A stretch of 64,000 bases of DNA from Amycolatopsis anabasis (lineage in GTDB: Bacteria; Actinomycetota; Actinomycetes; Mycobacteriales; Pseudonocardiaceae): the NCBI RefSeq assembly GCF_009765355.1, contig NZ_VTHK01000030.1, positions 1 through 64,000 of the forward strand, given 5' to 3'. Within the stretch, counting starts at the first letter, position 1. Each line of letters begins with the position of its first letter. Position numbers and translations under genes: made by a program. Under the pieces are notes generated by a model. The model was given only the letters and a program-made list of their open reading frames with translations. It had not been told where the DNA came from and did not search any database. Positions 8,848 through 16,176 of the stretch are shown here, piece by piece.

Positions 8848-9549
8848 GTGAACGAGCAGACCGGCCGGGTGCTGGTGGTCGACGACGACGAAACCGTGCG
8901 CGACGTGGTGCGCCGCTACCTGGAAGTCGCCGGGTTCACCGTCGAACAGGCGAGCGACGGCGCCGAAGCCCTGCGCAGCTTCGGCGAGCGGCCGCCGGAC
9001 GCCGTGGTGCTCGACGTGATGATGCCCGGGATCAACGGGCTGGAGGTGTGCCGCCGGTTGCGCCAGGTCAGCGAAGTCCCCGTGGTGCTGCTGACCGCGC
9101 TCGGCGAGGAGGAGAACCGGATCGCGGGCCTCGAACTCGGCGCGGACGACTACGTGACCAAACCGTTCAGCCCGAAGGAACTCGCCCTGCGCGTCGCCTC
9201 GGTGTTGCGGCGGGCGCGAAGGCCCCGGCCGGAACCGGCCGCCGCGGAACTGCGGGACGGCGACCTCCGGCTGCAGCCGGGCGCCCGCCAGGCCACCCTG
9301 GGCGGCGCCGAACTGTCCCTGACCGTCCGCGAGTTCGACCTGCTCGCGTTCTTCCTGGCCCACCCCGGCACCGCGTTTTCCCGGGCGGACCTGCTGGAGA
9401 AGGTCTGGGGCTGGGACTTCGGCGATCAGTCCACTGTGACCGTCCACGTGCGACGGTTGCGGGAGAAGATCGAACCCGATCCGGCGAAACCGGTGCGGAT
9501 CGCCACCGTCTGGGGCGTCGGCTACCGCTACGACCCGAGCGACCGATGA
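8848..9549 (+). CDS. OmpR/PhoB-type response regulator
   Basis: The receiver domain (about 7-118) carries the acidic pair in LVVDDDE, phosphoacceptor Asp in AVVLDVMMPG (about 55) and the conserved Lys in VTKPFSPKE. The winged-helix DNA-binding domain (about 135-230) ends with VHVRRLREKIEPDP and VWGVGYRYDP. The start is the GTG at 8848, seven bases after GGTGAG; a GTG at 8845 is also possible. The stop overlaps the kinase start by four bases, so this is a two-component pair. Confidence 0.93.
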   Translation: MNEQTGRVLVVDDDETVRDVVRRYLEVAGFTVEQASDGAEALRSFGERPPDAVVLDVMMPGINGLEVCRRLRQVSEVPVVLLTALGEEENRIAGLELGADDYVTKPFSPKELALRVASVLRRARRPRPEPAAAELRDGDLRLQPGARQATLGGAELSLTVREFDLLAFFLAHPGTAFSRADLLEKVWGWDFGDQSTVTVHVRRLREKIEPDPAKPVRIATVWGVGYRYDPSDR

Positions 9550-10607
9550 TCGAGCCGAGCGAGTCGTTCGAGGCGATGCTGCTGCACGCCTGGCACATCC
9601 TGCCCTTCGCCTTGGCGTTCGCGTTGCCGGTCGCCCTGCTCGGCGGGCTGGTGCTGTACGTGCTGCGCCGGGGCTCGCTGGCCACCACGCTGACCGTGCT
9701 CGTGCTCATCCCGGTGCTGGCGACCCTGGTGGGCGTGCTCGGCGTCAGCGGGTTCATGTTCACCCCGGCGCTCACCACCATGCTGCTGGTGTGCCTGATC
9801 GTGGCGCTGGTGACCGTGCCCGCGGCCATCGTGTTCGGCCGGGCGGTGGCCCGGCGCAGCGTGTGGGAACGCGAGGCCCGGGAGCGCGAGCGCGCCGCCG
9901 AGGCCTCCCGGCGCGAACTGGTCGCGTGGATCAGCCACGACCTGCGCAGCCCGCTCGCCGGAATCCGCGCGATGGCCGAGGCGCTCGCCGACGGTGTGGT
10001 CGCCGAACCCCGCGAGGTCGCCGACTACGCCGGGCGTATCAGCGGCGAGACGACCCGGCTGTCGGACATGGTGGGCGACCTGTTCGAGCTGTCCCGGATC
10101 ACCGCGGGCGCGCTGCGGCTGACCATGTCGGCGGTGCCGCTGCGGGACGTGGTCAGCGACGCGGTCGCCGCGCAGACGCCGGTGGCCCAGCAGAAACGGG
10201 TCCGCCTGCTGGCCAACGAGTTCGCGCGGCCGGTCGTGTCGGGCAGCGACCCGGAACTCGCCCGGGTGGTGCGCAACCTGGTGTCCAACGCGATCCGGCA
10301 CACCCCGCCGGACGGCACGGTCGCGGTCCAGATCGGCATCGACGGAGCCGATGCGCTGCTCGCGGTCGACGACTCGTGCGGGGGCATCCCCGAGGACGAA
10401 ATCGGCCGGGTGTTCGACGTGGCGTTCCGCGGCACCCAGGCGCGAACTCCCGAACGGTCCGGCGCGAGCAGCGGCGGCGGGCTCGGCCTGGCGATCGCCA
10501 AGGGCCTGGTCGAAGCCCACCGCGGCCGGATCGGCGTGCACAACCACGGCCCCGGCTGCCGCTTCGAAGTACGCCTGCCCCTGGCCCCACCCCCGGCCAT
10601 GTCATGA
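9546..10607 (+). CDS. Membrane sensor histidine kinase
   Basis: The 353-residue kinase begins with three hydrophobic segments (about 15-37, 42-63 and 72-98) and very short external loops, so any signal is probably sensed in or at the membrane. The H box is WISHDLRSPLAGI with His near 130. The ATPase domain has the N box LVSNAIRHTPPDG, then DDSCGGIPEDEIGRVF and the G box GGGLGLAIAKGLVEAH. The ATG at 9546 overlaps the response-regulator stop. The last codons are part of the stem of the hairpin that follows. Confidence 0.92.
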   Translation: MIEPSESFEAMLLHAWHILPFALAFALPVALLGGLVLYVLRRGSLATTLTVLVLIPVLATLVGVLGVSGFMFTPALTTMLLVCLIVALVTVPAAIVFGRAVARRSVWEREARERERAAEASRRELVAWISHDLRSPLAGIRAMAEALADGVVAEPREVADYAGRISGETTRLSDMVGDLFELSRITAGALRLTMSAVPLRDVVSDAVAAQTPVAQQKRVRLLANEFARPVVSGSDPELARVVRNLVSNAIRHTPPDGTVAVQIGIDGADALLAVDDSCGGIPEDEIGRVFDVAFRGTQARTPERSGASSGGGLGLAIAKGLVEAHRGRIGVHNHGPGCRFEVRLPLAPPPAMS

Positions 10608-10659
10608 GGGGACCCCTCCTGGCGGATTTTGCCCGGAGGGGACCCCTCATGACATGGCC
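10595..10659. terminator. Large perfect inverted repeat between convergent genes
   Basis: Two 25-bp arms (10595-10619 and 10635-10659) are perfectly complementary around a 15-base loop. Each arm contains the smaller palindrome GAGGGGACCCCTC. The left arm includes the last codons and stop of the kinase gene. It lies between convergent genes and would terminate transcription from both directions. Confidence 0.7.
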
Positions 10660-10669
10660 GGGCCCTTCG

Positions 10670-11731
10670 TCAGGTGGTGACCGGGGCGCGGAGTTCGTCG
10701 GTGGCGAAGGTGGCGATGCCCTCGGCGAACCCGGTCCGCGCGGTGAACCCGAGCAGCCGTTCCGCCCGCGCGGGGTCGGCCACCACGTGACGCACGTCGG
10801 CCGGGCGAGCCCCGCCGACCACCCGGGGCCGCGGGCCGTCGCACGCGCGGGACAGCTCCTCGGCCAGCTCACCAACGGTGTGCGGAGTGCCCGAGCAGAC
10901 GTTCACCGGGACCAGTTCGCCCGGCTCGCCCAGCGTGTCCACGGCGAGCACGTTGGCGCGCGCGACGTCGTGCACGTGGACGAAGTCCCGGCGCTGGCGG
11001 CCGTCCTCGAGCACGGTCGGCGCCTCGCCGCGCAGCAGCGCGGAGCGGAACAGCGAGGCCACCCCGGCGTACGGCGTGTTCTGCGGCATACGGGGTCCGT
11101 ACACGTTGTGGTACCGCAGCGCCCAGACCGTCCCGCCGGTCTGCCGCGCCCAGGCGCCGGCCAGGTGTTCCTGGGCGAGCTTTGTCGCGGCGTACGTGCT
11201 GCGGGGTCGTAGCGGGGCGTCCTCGGGGACCAGCCGGGGCGCCAGTTCGCCGCCACACCGGGGGCAACCGGGTTCGAACCGGCCCGCGTCCACATCGGAC
11301 TGCCGACGGGGAGCCGGTGGCACGACCCCGTGGCGGGGGCAGGAGTACCGGCCCTCGCCGTAGACCACCATCGACGACGCGAGCACCAGGCGCCGCACCC
11401 CGGCCGCGTACATCTCGGCGAGCAGCACGGCGGTCCCGTAGTCGTTCTGCAGCGCGTAGGCGGGCGCGTCGGACGGATCGACGCCGTGCCCGACGACCGC
11501 CGCCTGGTGGCAGACGGCGTCCACCCCGGCCAGCAACCCCCGGAGCAGGTGCGCGTCCGTCACGTCGCCCCGCACGAACCGGTGCGCCGCGGTGTAATCC
11601 GGCGGTGTGCCGCCGGAGTGCGCGGTGGGCAGCAGGTTGTCCAGCACCACCGTTTCGGCGCCGGATTCGGCCAGCAGATCGGCGACGTGGGAACCGATGA
11701 ACCCGGCGCCGCCGGTTACGAGGACTCGCAC
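10670..11731 (-). CDS. NAD-dependent nucleotide-sugar epimerase (dTDP-L-rhamnose 4-epimerase-like)
   Basis: This extended short-chain dehydrogenase begins VRVLVTGGAGFIGSHVADLL (NAD-binding GxxGxxG). It carries the catalytic Tyr-Lys pair in STYAATKLAQEHL and Ser in LASSMVVYGEG. An insertion of about 35 residues holds two Cys pairs, SCPRHG and GCPRCGG, as seen in dTDP-L-rhamnose 4-epimerase-like enzymes, and may bind zinc. The start is set at the GTG at 11731, seven bases after TAGCGT, which suggests a leaderless mRNA; a GTG at 11740 is possible. The acceptor sugar is inferred only. Confidence 0.85.
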   Translation of the reverse strand: MRVLVTGGAGFIGSHVADLLAESGAETVVLDNLLPTAHSGGTPPDYTAAHRFVRGDVTDAHLLRGLLAGVDAVCHQAAVVGHGVDPSDAPAYALQNDYGTAVLLAEMYAAGVRRLVLASSMVVYGEGRYSCPRHGVVPPAPRRQSDVDAGRFEPGCPRCGGELAPRLVPEDAPLRPRSTYAATKLAQEHLAGAWARQTGGTVWALRYHNVYGPRMPQNTPYAGVASLFRSALLRGEAPTVLEDGRQRRDFVHVHDVARANVLAVDTLGEPGELVPVNVCSGTPHTVGELAEELSRACDGPRPRVVGGARPADVRHVVADPARAERLLGFTARTGFAEGIATFATDELRAPVTT

Positions 11732-11858
11732 GCCGGTCACGCTAGGCGCGGCACCCGGCCAGCGCAGCCGGTCGGCCCCTTCCGTCAGCCTTCGGTAAGG
11801 ACTCCGGGTGATCCGCGCGACGTGACCTTGATCCACGCGACCGACTACGGTGTGTGCC

Positions 11859-12359
11859 ATGGAACGGAGTGCACAACGGCTTGGCCGCGCCCTCGTGGTG
11901 ATCGTGGACGACCGCGCGGCACACGGTGAACATGAAGACACCGCGGGCCCGCTGGTCACGGAGCTGCTCGAGGAAGCCGGCTTCATCGTAGACGGTGTGG
12001 TGGTGGTGCACGCGGAGACCGTGGCAATCCGCAATGCGCTCAACACCGCGGTGATCGGCGGGGTGGACCTGGTGATCACCGTCGGCGGCACCGGGGTTTC
12101 GCCCCGCGACCGCACGCCCGACGCCACCGCGGGCGTGCTCGATCGGCCGATCCCGGGCATCGGCGAGGCGCTGCGCTCGTCCGGGCTGGCCGCCGGTGCG
12201 GTGGACGCAGGGATCTCCCGCGGCCTGGTCGGGATCTCCGGCAGCACCCTGGTGGTCAACCTGGCCGGCTCCCGGGCCGCCGTGCGCGACGGTATGGCCA
12301 CGCTCTCCTCGCTGGTTCCGCACGTCATCGACCAGCTCTCCGGCCTCGACGACGCCTGA
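11859..12359 (+). CDS. moaB: MoaB/Mog-type molybdenum cofactor protein
   Basis: The 166-residue protein binds molybdopterin and takes part in its adenylylation. The family signature VGGTGVSPRDRTPDAT (about 69-84) is clear, as is ISGSTLVVNLAGSRAAV near the C-terminus. The ATG at 11859 lies seven bases after TACGGT, a leaderless arrangement. The same gene (moaB2) lies between pepD and mscL in mycobacteria, matching the neighbours here. The gene could supply cofactor to the molybdopterin oxidoreductase at 4249-5361. Confidence 0.9.
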   Translation: MERSAQRLGRALVVIVDDRAAHGEHEDTAGPLVTELLEEAGFIVDGVVVVHAETVAIRNALNTAVIGGVDLVITVGGTGVSPRDRTPDATAGVLDRPIPGIGEALRSSGLAAGAVDAGISRGLVGISGSTLVVNLAGSRAAVRDGMATLSSLVPHVIDQLSGLDDA

Positions 12360-12362
12360 ACC

Positions 12363-12454
12363 CGCAGGAAGGGACCTTCGCTGCGCCCTCGGGCCAGCAA
12401 GGGAGCTTTGCTATCGCCGAACCGGAGTGAAGGTCCCTTGCTGCCGCCGCGGCC
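12363..12454. repeat. Dispersed intergenic repeat, copy 2
   Basis: The stretch contains GCAGGAAGGGACCTTCGCTG, then CAAGGGAGCTTTGCTATCG and GTGAAGGTCCCTTGCTGC. The outer elements are inverted relative to each other, so the RNA could fold into a long hairpin. The core words are shared with 60-182 and 55202-55288. It follows the moaB stop directly and may also end its transcription. Confidence 0.6.
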
Positions 12455-12478
12455 GGTGGGCGGTGGGACCATGGAGGA

Positions 12479-12658
12479 ATGGCGGACGACGAGAAGGAGC
12501 GCGGACCGCGCAAGGTGGACCGGCGCACCCTGGACGCCGTGTTCGGCGATGTGCTGCCGGAGACCACATCGGACGAACGCGACCCGGAATCCACGCGCGG
12601 CGGTGACCGACGCGACTCCTGGTATCTGGACAACCGGCCGCCGCACCACGACCGCTAG
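12479..12658 (+). CDS. Small conserved acidic/basic protein, 59 residues
   Basis: The frame encodes MADDEKERGPRKVDRRTLD, continues with AVFGDVLPETTSDERDP and ends DSWYLDNRPPHHDR. A charged start, VFGDVLPETT core and WYxxNRPPHHxR end resemble a small protein that I recall from other Pseudonocardiales, with no known function. GGAGG precedes the ATG closely. It has no membrane segment. The codon use fits the neighbouring genes. Confidence 0.65.
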   Translation: MADDEKERGPRKVDRRTLDAVFGDVLPETTSDERDPESTRGGDRRDSWYLDNRPPHHDR

Positions 12659-12826
12659 CGCGGGCAGGTCATCGCGGGGTCGTGGACGGCCAGGGTGGCA
12701 GGGCCGCCCCAGCCGCCCACGACAAGCCCGCCGGAAGAGCACTCCGGGGGTCTCGGGCTCCACGGCGGGCCGCTGAGGCCACCGTCAATCGTGGGCTTGA
12801 TCGCGATGTCGAGTTGTCAAGCAGCG

Positions 12827-13228
12827 TCAGCTCTTGCGCTGCTGCTCGCGAAGCAGGTCGCGGATCTCCGTGAGCAGTTCCACGTCGGTCGGTTCGGCGG
12901 GGCCGGCTTCCTTGCCCCGCTTGCGGCGGTCCTGGATCTTCTGCACCGGGAGCACGAACACGAAGTAGACGATCGCCGCGATGATCAGGAAATTGATCGC
13001 CGCGTTGATCACTCCGCCGAAGTCCAGGAAGGTGGAGTCGTTCCCGCTCAGGACGTTGAAACCCAGCCCCTTCGCGGCATCCGACCCACCGATGGCGTTG
13101 ATCAGCGGTTTGATCAGGCCGTTGCTGAACGCGGTGACGATGGCGGTGAAGGCGGTGCCGATGACCACCGCGACAGCGAGGTCGACGACATTGCCGCGCA
13201 TGAGGAAGTCTTTGAAGCCCTTCAGCAA
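12827..13228 (-). CDS. mscL: Large-conductance mechanosensitive channel
   Basis: MscL forms a homopentameric membrane pore that opens under tension to release solutes during osmotic downshock. The 133-residue length is normal. The N-terminal LKGFKDFLMRGNVVDLAVAV and first helix AVVIGTAFTAIVTAF are characteristic; a second helix lies in NFLIIAAIVYFVFVLPVQ. The C-terminal helix ends VELLTEIRDLLREQQ. The start is the TTG at 13228 because AAGGAG lies upstream at the right spacing. The location near moaB matches the mycobacterial order. Confidence 0.93.
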   Translation of the reverse strand: MLKGFKDFLMRGNVVDLAVAVVIGTAFTAIVTAFSNGLIKPLINAIGGSDAAKGLGFNVLSGNDSTFLDFGGVINAAINFLIIAAIVYFVFVLPVQKIQDRRKRGKEAGPAEPTDVELLTEIRDLLREQQRKS

Positions 13229-13311
13229 GGTGCGCTCCTTTTCTGGCCCATGGGGCGTCACCTGCCGCCCCGGTCTCTCCTGCCCGCTCCACCAAGGGAC
13301 ACGGGAAACAG

Positions 13312-14010
13312 CTACCGGAGGGTAACGGTTACCGGACGCCCCAGCGAGGCGGCGGCGACCTGCGTGGCGTGGTCCGCGGGCACCGCCACGAGTACCAACG
13401 GCCCCTTGGCTTCCGTCCCCGTGGCGCGGCGTTCCCCGGCCCGGCCGGAAGCCTCCGCGACGACCGTGATCACCGTTGCCCCGCTGGCCAGGACCTTGCG
13501 CCCCTGCTCCCCGGCATCGAGCGCCACCACGTCGACCCGCGTGCCCGGATGCAGCAACTCCGCGACATCGGCGTCGGCGAGGCGCACCGGAACCGTCGCG
13601 CTACCCGATTCACCCGTGCCGGGGAGGGCCGGCGGCGAGCGGACCAGGCGCAGGTCGGTGATGGGCTCCCCGGCCCGGGCCGCGCCGGCGAGCAGGTGAC
13701 CGCGCACCGCGTCGGGACTCGTGAACGCGCCCTGCGGCCGCAACGGGCCCGGCATCGACACGGTGCGGACGTCCGTGTCGCCCAGCGTGCTGCCGGGTGG
13801 AAGGTCGCGGGCGGACACCACCGTCGCGGTGCCGGAATCGCCGCCCGCGGCGGGCAGGAAGGCGAGGATTGCGGCGGCCAGCAGCAGTACCACGGCCAAT
13901 CCCTTGCGGAACAACGAGAGCGGTCGGCCGCGCACCCGCGGCCGGAGACGCTCCCACCAAGGCCGCGCCGGACGGGCGCCATCCGGTTGGCGCGGTGTGT
14001 TCGTGCCCAT
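13312..14010 (-). CDS. SAF-domain protein, CpaB/RcpC-like
   Basis: The 232-residue protein has a basic cytoplasmic start, one membrane segment (FRKGLAVVLLLAAAILAFLP, about 34-53) and a SAF domain from about 60, with VVSARDLPPGSTLGDTDVRTV. SAF domains occur in CpaB/RcpC proteins of Flp pilus assembly, but no pilus genes lie nearby, so its role is unknown. The ATG follows GGGGGGA. It lies between mscL and the Ruc-like gene on the same strand. Confidence 0.8.
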   Translation of the reverse strand: MGTNTPRQPDGARPARPWWERLRPRVRGRPLSLFRKGLAVVLLLAAAILAFLPAAGGDSGTATVVSARDLPPGSTLGDTDVRTVSMPGPLRPQGAFTSPDAVRGHLLAGAARAGEPITDLRLVRSPPALPGTGESGSATVPVRLADADVAELLHPGTRVDVVALDAGEQGRKVLASGATVITVVAEASGRAGERRATGTEAKGPLVLVAVPADHATQVAAASLGRPVTVTLR

Positions 14011-14152
14011 GATCGATCCCCCTGCGTTCGTTCCGGATCGAGGACGGGATTCCGTCGCTCGCTGTGGTCGACGCTAGGCGGGGTGCGGGGTGCGCGGAAG
14101 GAAAGATTCGCGCGGCTGTGGATAACCGGGTGGGTGTGGATAAACCGCCGGA

Positions 14153-14506
14153 TCAGGGCGCGGCGGCCGCGGTCTTCGGGGCGCTCGACGACGAGGAATC
14201 GCTGCTCGACGTGCTCGAGCTGGACGAGCTCGAGTCCGACTTGCTCGAATCGGACGACGAACTCTTGCTGCTCGACTCGCTCTTGTCGGACGCACCGGCC
14301 GACGACTTGCTCGACGACTTCGAGGAGTCGGAGCGAGAATCGTTGCGGTAGAACCCGCTGCCCTTGAAGATCACGCCGACCGAGCCGAACAGCTTGCGCA
14401 GCGGGCCGGAGCACTCGGGGCACTCGGTCAGGCTGGCGTCGGAGAACGACTGCACCGCCTCGAAACGGTGGTCGCACTCCTTACAGGCGTACTGGTAGGT
14501 GGGCAC
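14153..14506 (-). CDS. FmdB-type zinc-ribbon protein, Ruc (Rv0991c)-like chaperone
   Basis: The 117-residue protein starts PTYQYACKECDHRF and continues SLTECPECSGPLRKLFG, giving the two Cys pairs of an FmdB zinc ribbon. The rest, from about 58, is a disordered tail of Ser, Lys and Asp. Length, order and neighbours match mycobacterial Rv0991c (Ruc), a redox-regulated chaperone that works with Hsp70. The GTG at 14506 follows AAGGAG. A CIRCE operator lies just upstream, so HrcA heat-shock control is likely. The chaperone function is inferred by similarity. Confidence 0.82.
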   Translation of the reverse strand: MPTYQYACKECDHRFEAVQSFSDASLTECPECSGPLRKLFGSVGVIFKGSGFYRNDSRSDSSKSSSKSSAGASDKSESSSKSSSSDSSKSDSSSSSSSTSSSDSSSSSAPKTAAAAP

Positions 14507-14521
14507 AGGTGCTCCTTCGTG

Positions 14522-14548
14522 TTGGCACTCTATCCACACGAGTGCTAA
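14522..14548 (-). promoter_or_regulatory. CIRCE operator (HrcA site)
   Basis: TTGGCACTC, nine bases, then GAGTGCTAA matches the CIRCE consensus TTAGCACTC-N9-GAGTGCTAA at 17 of 18 positions. It ends 16 bases before the GTG of the Ruc-like gene. HrcA bound here would repress that gene until heat or unfolded-protein stress. Confidence 0.85.
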
Positions 14549-14650
14549 CACTGGACCATACCTAAGCATTCCCGCGCAGGTCAAACGAGGTTTCCGAGGA
14601 TCACATACGAGCTTGCTCACGGTCGCTGTTCCGCACCATTCCGTGCAGGA

Positions 14651-15250
14651 TCAGGTCGCGCGGGGCAGCGCCACCAGGCCCTTTCCCGGGGTCAACGCCG
14701 CGGTCATCCGGACGTCGTGGGGTTCGCAGGGCAGCCGTTCGACCAGTTCGTCGTCGCGGACGACCGCCACCAGCCGGGCCGCGGGCGTGGCGTGTCCCAG
14801 GGAGCGGTCGTAGTACCCGGCGCCGCGGCCCAGCCGGACTCCCGCGTGGTCGACCGCGAGCGCGGGCAGCAGCACCAGCCCGGCCTCGCCGATCGCCGAC
14901 GGGCCCAGCCGTGGCCCGGCCGGTTCGAGGACACCCCGGAATCGGCCCGCCGCCAGGGAGGACGTCCCGGTGTACTCGGCCCAGTCGAGGGCGGCCGGGG
15001 TCGGCGGGACCACCGGCAGCAGCACCCGCACGCCCGCCTCCCGCAGCGCGTCGAGCAGGCTCAGCGCCCCCGGCTCGGTGCCGAACGGCACGTAACCGCA
15101 CACCGTCTCCGGCAGGGACATTCCGGCGATCGCGCCGGTCAGCGCGTGCGCCTCGGCGACACGCTGCTGGACCGACACGGCGGCGCGCTGGCCTGCCAAA
15201 CGTTTGCGCCACTCCGCCTTACTACTCTGCTCATTGCCACCGACCTGCAC
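14651..15250 (-). CDS. 5-formyltetrahydrofolate cyclo-ligase
   Basis: The enzyme converts 5-formyl-THF to 5,10-methenyl-THF with ATP. The 199-residue length fits. The family's C-terminal motif VRLGRGAGYYDRSLG and the ATP-binding N-terminal SSKAEWRKRL are present, with CGYVPFGTEPG between. It is next to galU, divergently, as Rv0992c is in mycobacteria. The GTG at 15250 is only 24 bp from the galU start, so one or both may be leaderless. Confidence 0.9.
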   Translation of the reverse strand: MQVGGNEQSSKAEWRKRLAGQRAAVSVQQRVAEAHALTGAIAGMSLPETVCGYVPFGTEPGALSLLDALREAGVRVLLPVVPPTPAALDWAEYTGTSSLAAGRFRGVLEPAGPRLGPSAIGEAGLVLLPALAVDHAGVRLGRGAGYYDRSLGHATPAARLVAVVRDDELVERLPCEPHDVRMTAALTPGKGLVALPRAT

Positions 15251-15274
15251 GCCTCCACGTTAGGCTTTGCGCCC

Positions 15275-16171
15275 ATGACGGGCGCCGCAGAAAATCAGAC
15301 GTTCCGAACCGCCATCGTGCCGGCCGCCGGGCTCGGCACCCGCTTCCTGCCGACCACCAAAGCCGTGCCCAAAGAACTGCTGCCGGTCGTGGACACACCG
15401 GGCATCGAGATCGTGGCGAGCGAAGCGGCCCAGGCCGGAGCGAACCGGCTGGTGATCGTCACCTCGCCGGGCAAGGAATCCGTGGTCAACTACTTCCAGG
15501 ACGCCCCTGAGCTGGAAGAAGCGCTGGAGCGCAAGGGGAAGTCCAAGCTGCTGGACAAGGTGCGCCGGGCTCCCGCACTGCTCGATGTCGAGGTCGCCAT
15601 CCAAAAGGAGGCGCTCGGCCTCGGCCACGCGGTCGCGCAGGCCGAGCCCAACCTGACCGACGAGGACGAGGCCGTCGCCGTGCTGTTGCCCGATGATCTC
15701 GTGCTGCCAGCCGGAGTGCTGGAGCGGATGTCCGCGGTGCGGGCGCGGCACGGCGGCAGCGTGCTGTGCGCGTTCGACATCCCGAAGGCCGAGATCTCTC
15801 CCTACGGTGTGTTCGACGTCTCGGAAACCGACGATCCCGATGTGAAGCAGGTGCACGGCATGGTGGAGAAGCCGGCGCCCGAGGACGCGCCGTCCACCTT
15901 CGCCGCCGCCGGGAGGTACCTGCTCGATCGGGCGATTTTCGACGCGCTGGGCAGGATCACCCCCGGTTCGGGCGGTGAACTCCAGCTCACCGACGCCGTG
16001 GCGTTGCTGATCAAGGAGGGACACCCGGTACACATCGTGGTGCACCGCGGCGGCCGGCACGACCTCGGCAACCCGGGCGGCTTCCTGCGCGCCGCGGTCG
16101 ACTTCGCGCTGGACGACCCCGAATACGGGCCGTCCCTGCGCACCTGGCTGGCCGACCGAATCGGGAACTGA
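15275..16171 (+). CDS. galU: UTP-glucose-1-phosphate uridylyltransferase
   Basis: GalU makes UDP-glucose for cell-envelope glycans and the Leloir pathway, so it links functionally to galT at the left end of the window. The 298-residue protein opens with the nucleotide-binding FRTAIVPAAGLGTRFLP and TKAVPKELLPVVDTP; VAVLLPDDLVL and VEKP follow. A TAGGCT -10 element at 15261-15266 lies eight bases before the ATG, consistent with a leaderless transcript. Five bases separate it from the glp gene. Confidence 0.93.
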   Translation: MTGAAENQTFRTAIVPAAGLGTRFLPTTKAVPKELLPVVDTPGIEIVASEAAQAGANRLVIVTSPGKESVVNYFQDAPELEEALERKGKSKLLDKVRRAPALLDVEVAIQKEALGLGHAVAQAEPNLTDEDEAVAVLLPDDLVLPAGVLERMSAVRARHGGSVLCAFDIPKAEISPYGVFDVSETDDPDVKQVHGMVEKPAPEDAPSTFAAAGRYLLDRAIFDALGRITPGSGGELQLTDAVALLIKEGHPVHIVVHRGGRHDLGNPGGFLRAAVDFALDDPEYGPSLRTWLADRIGN

Positions 16172-16176
16172 CGCTG

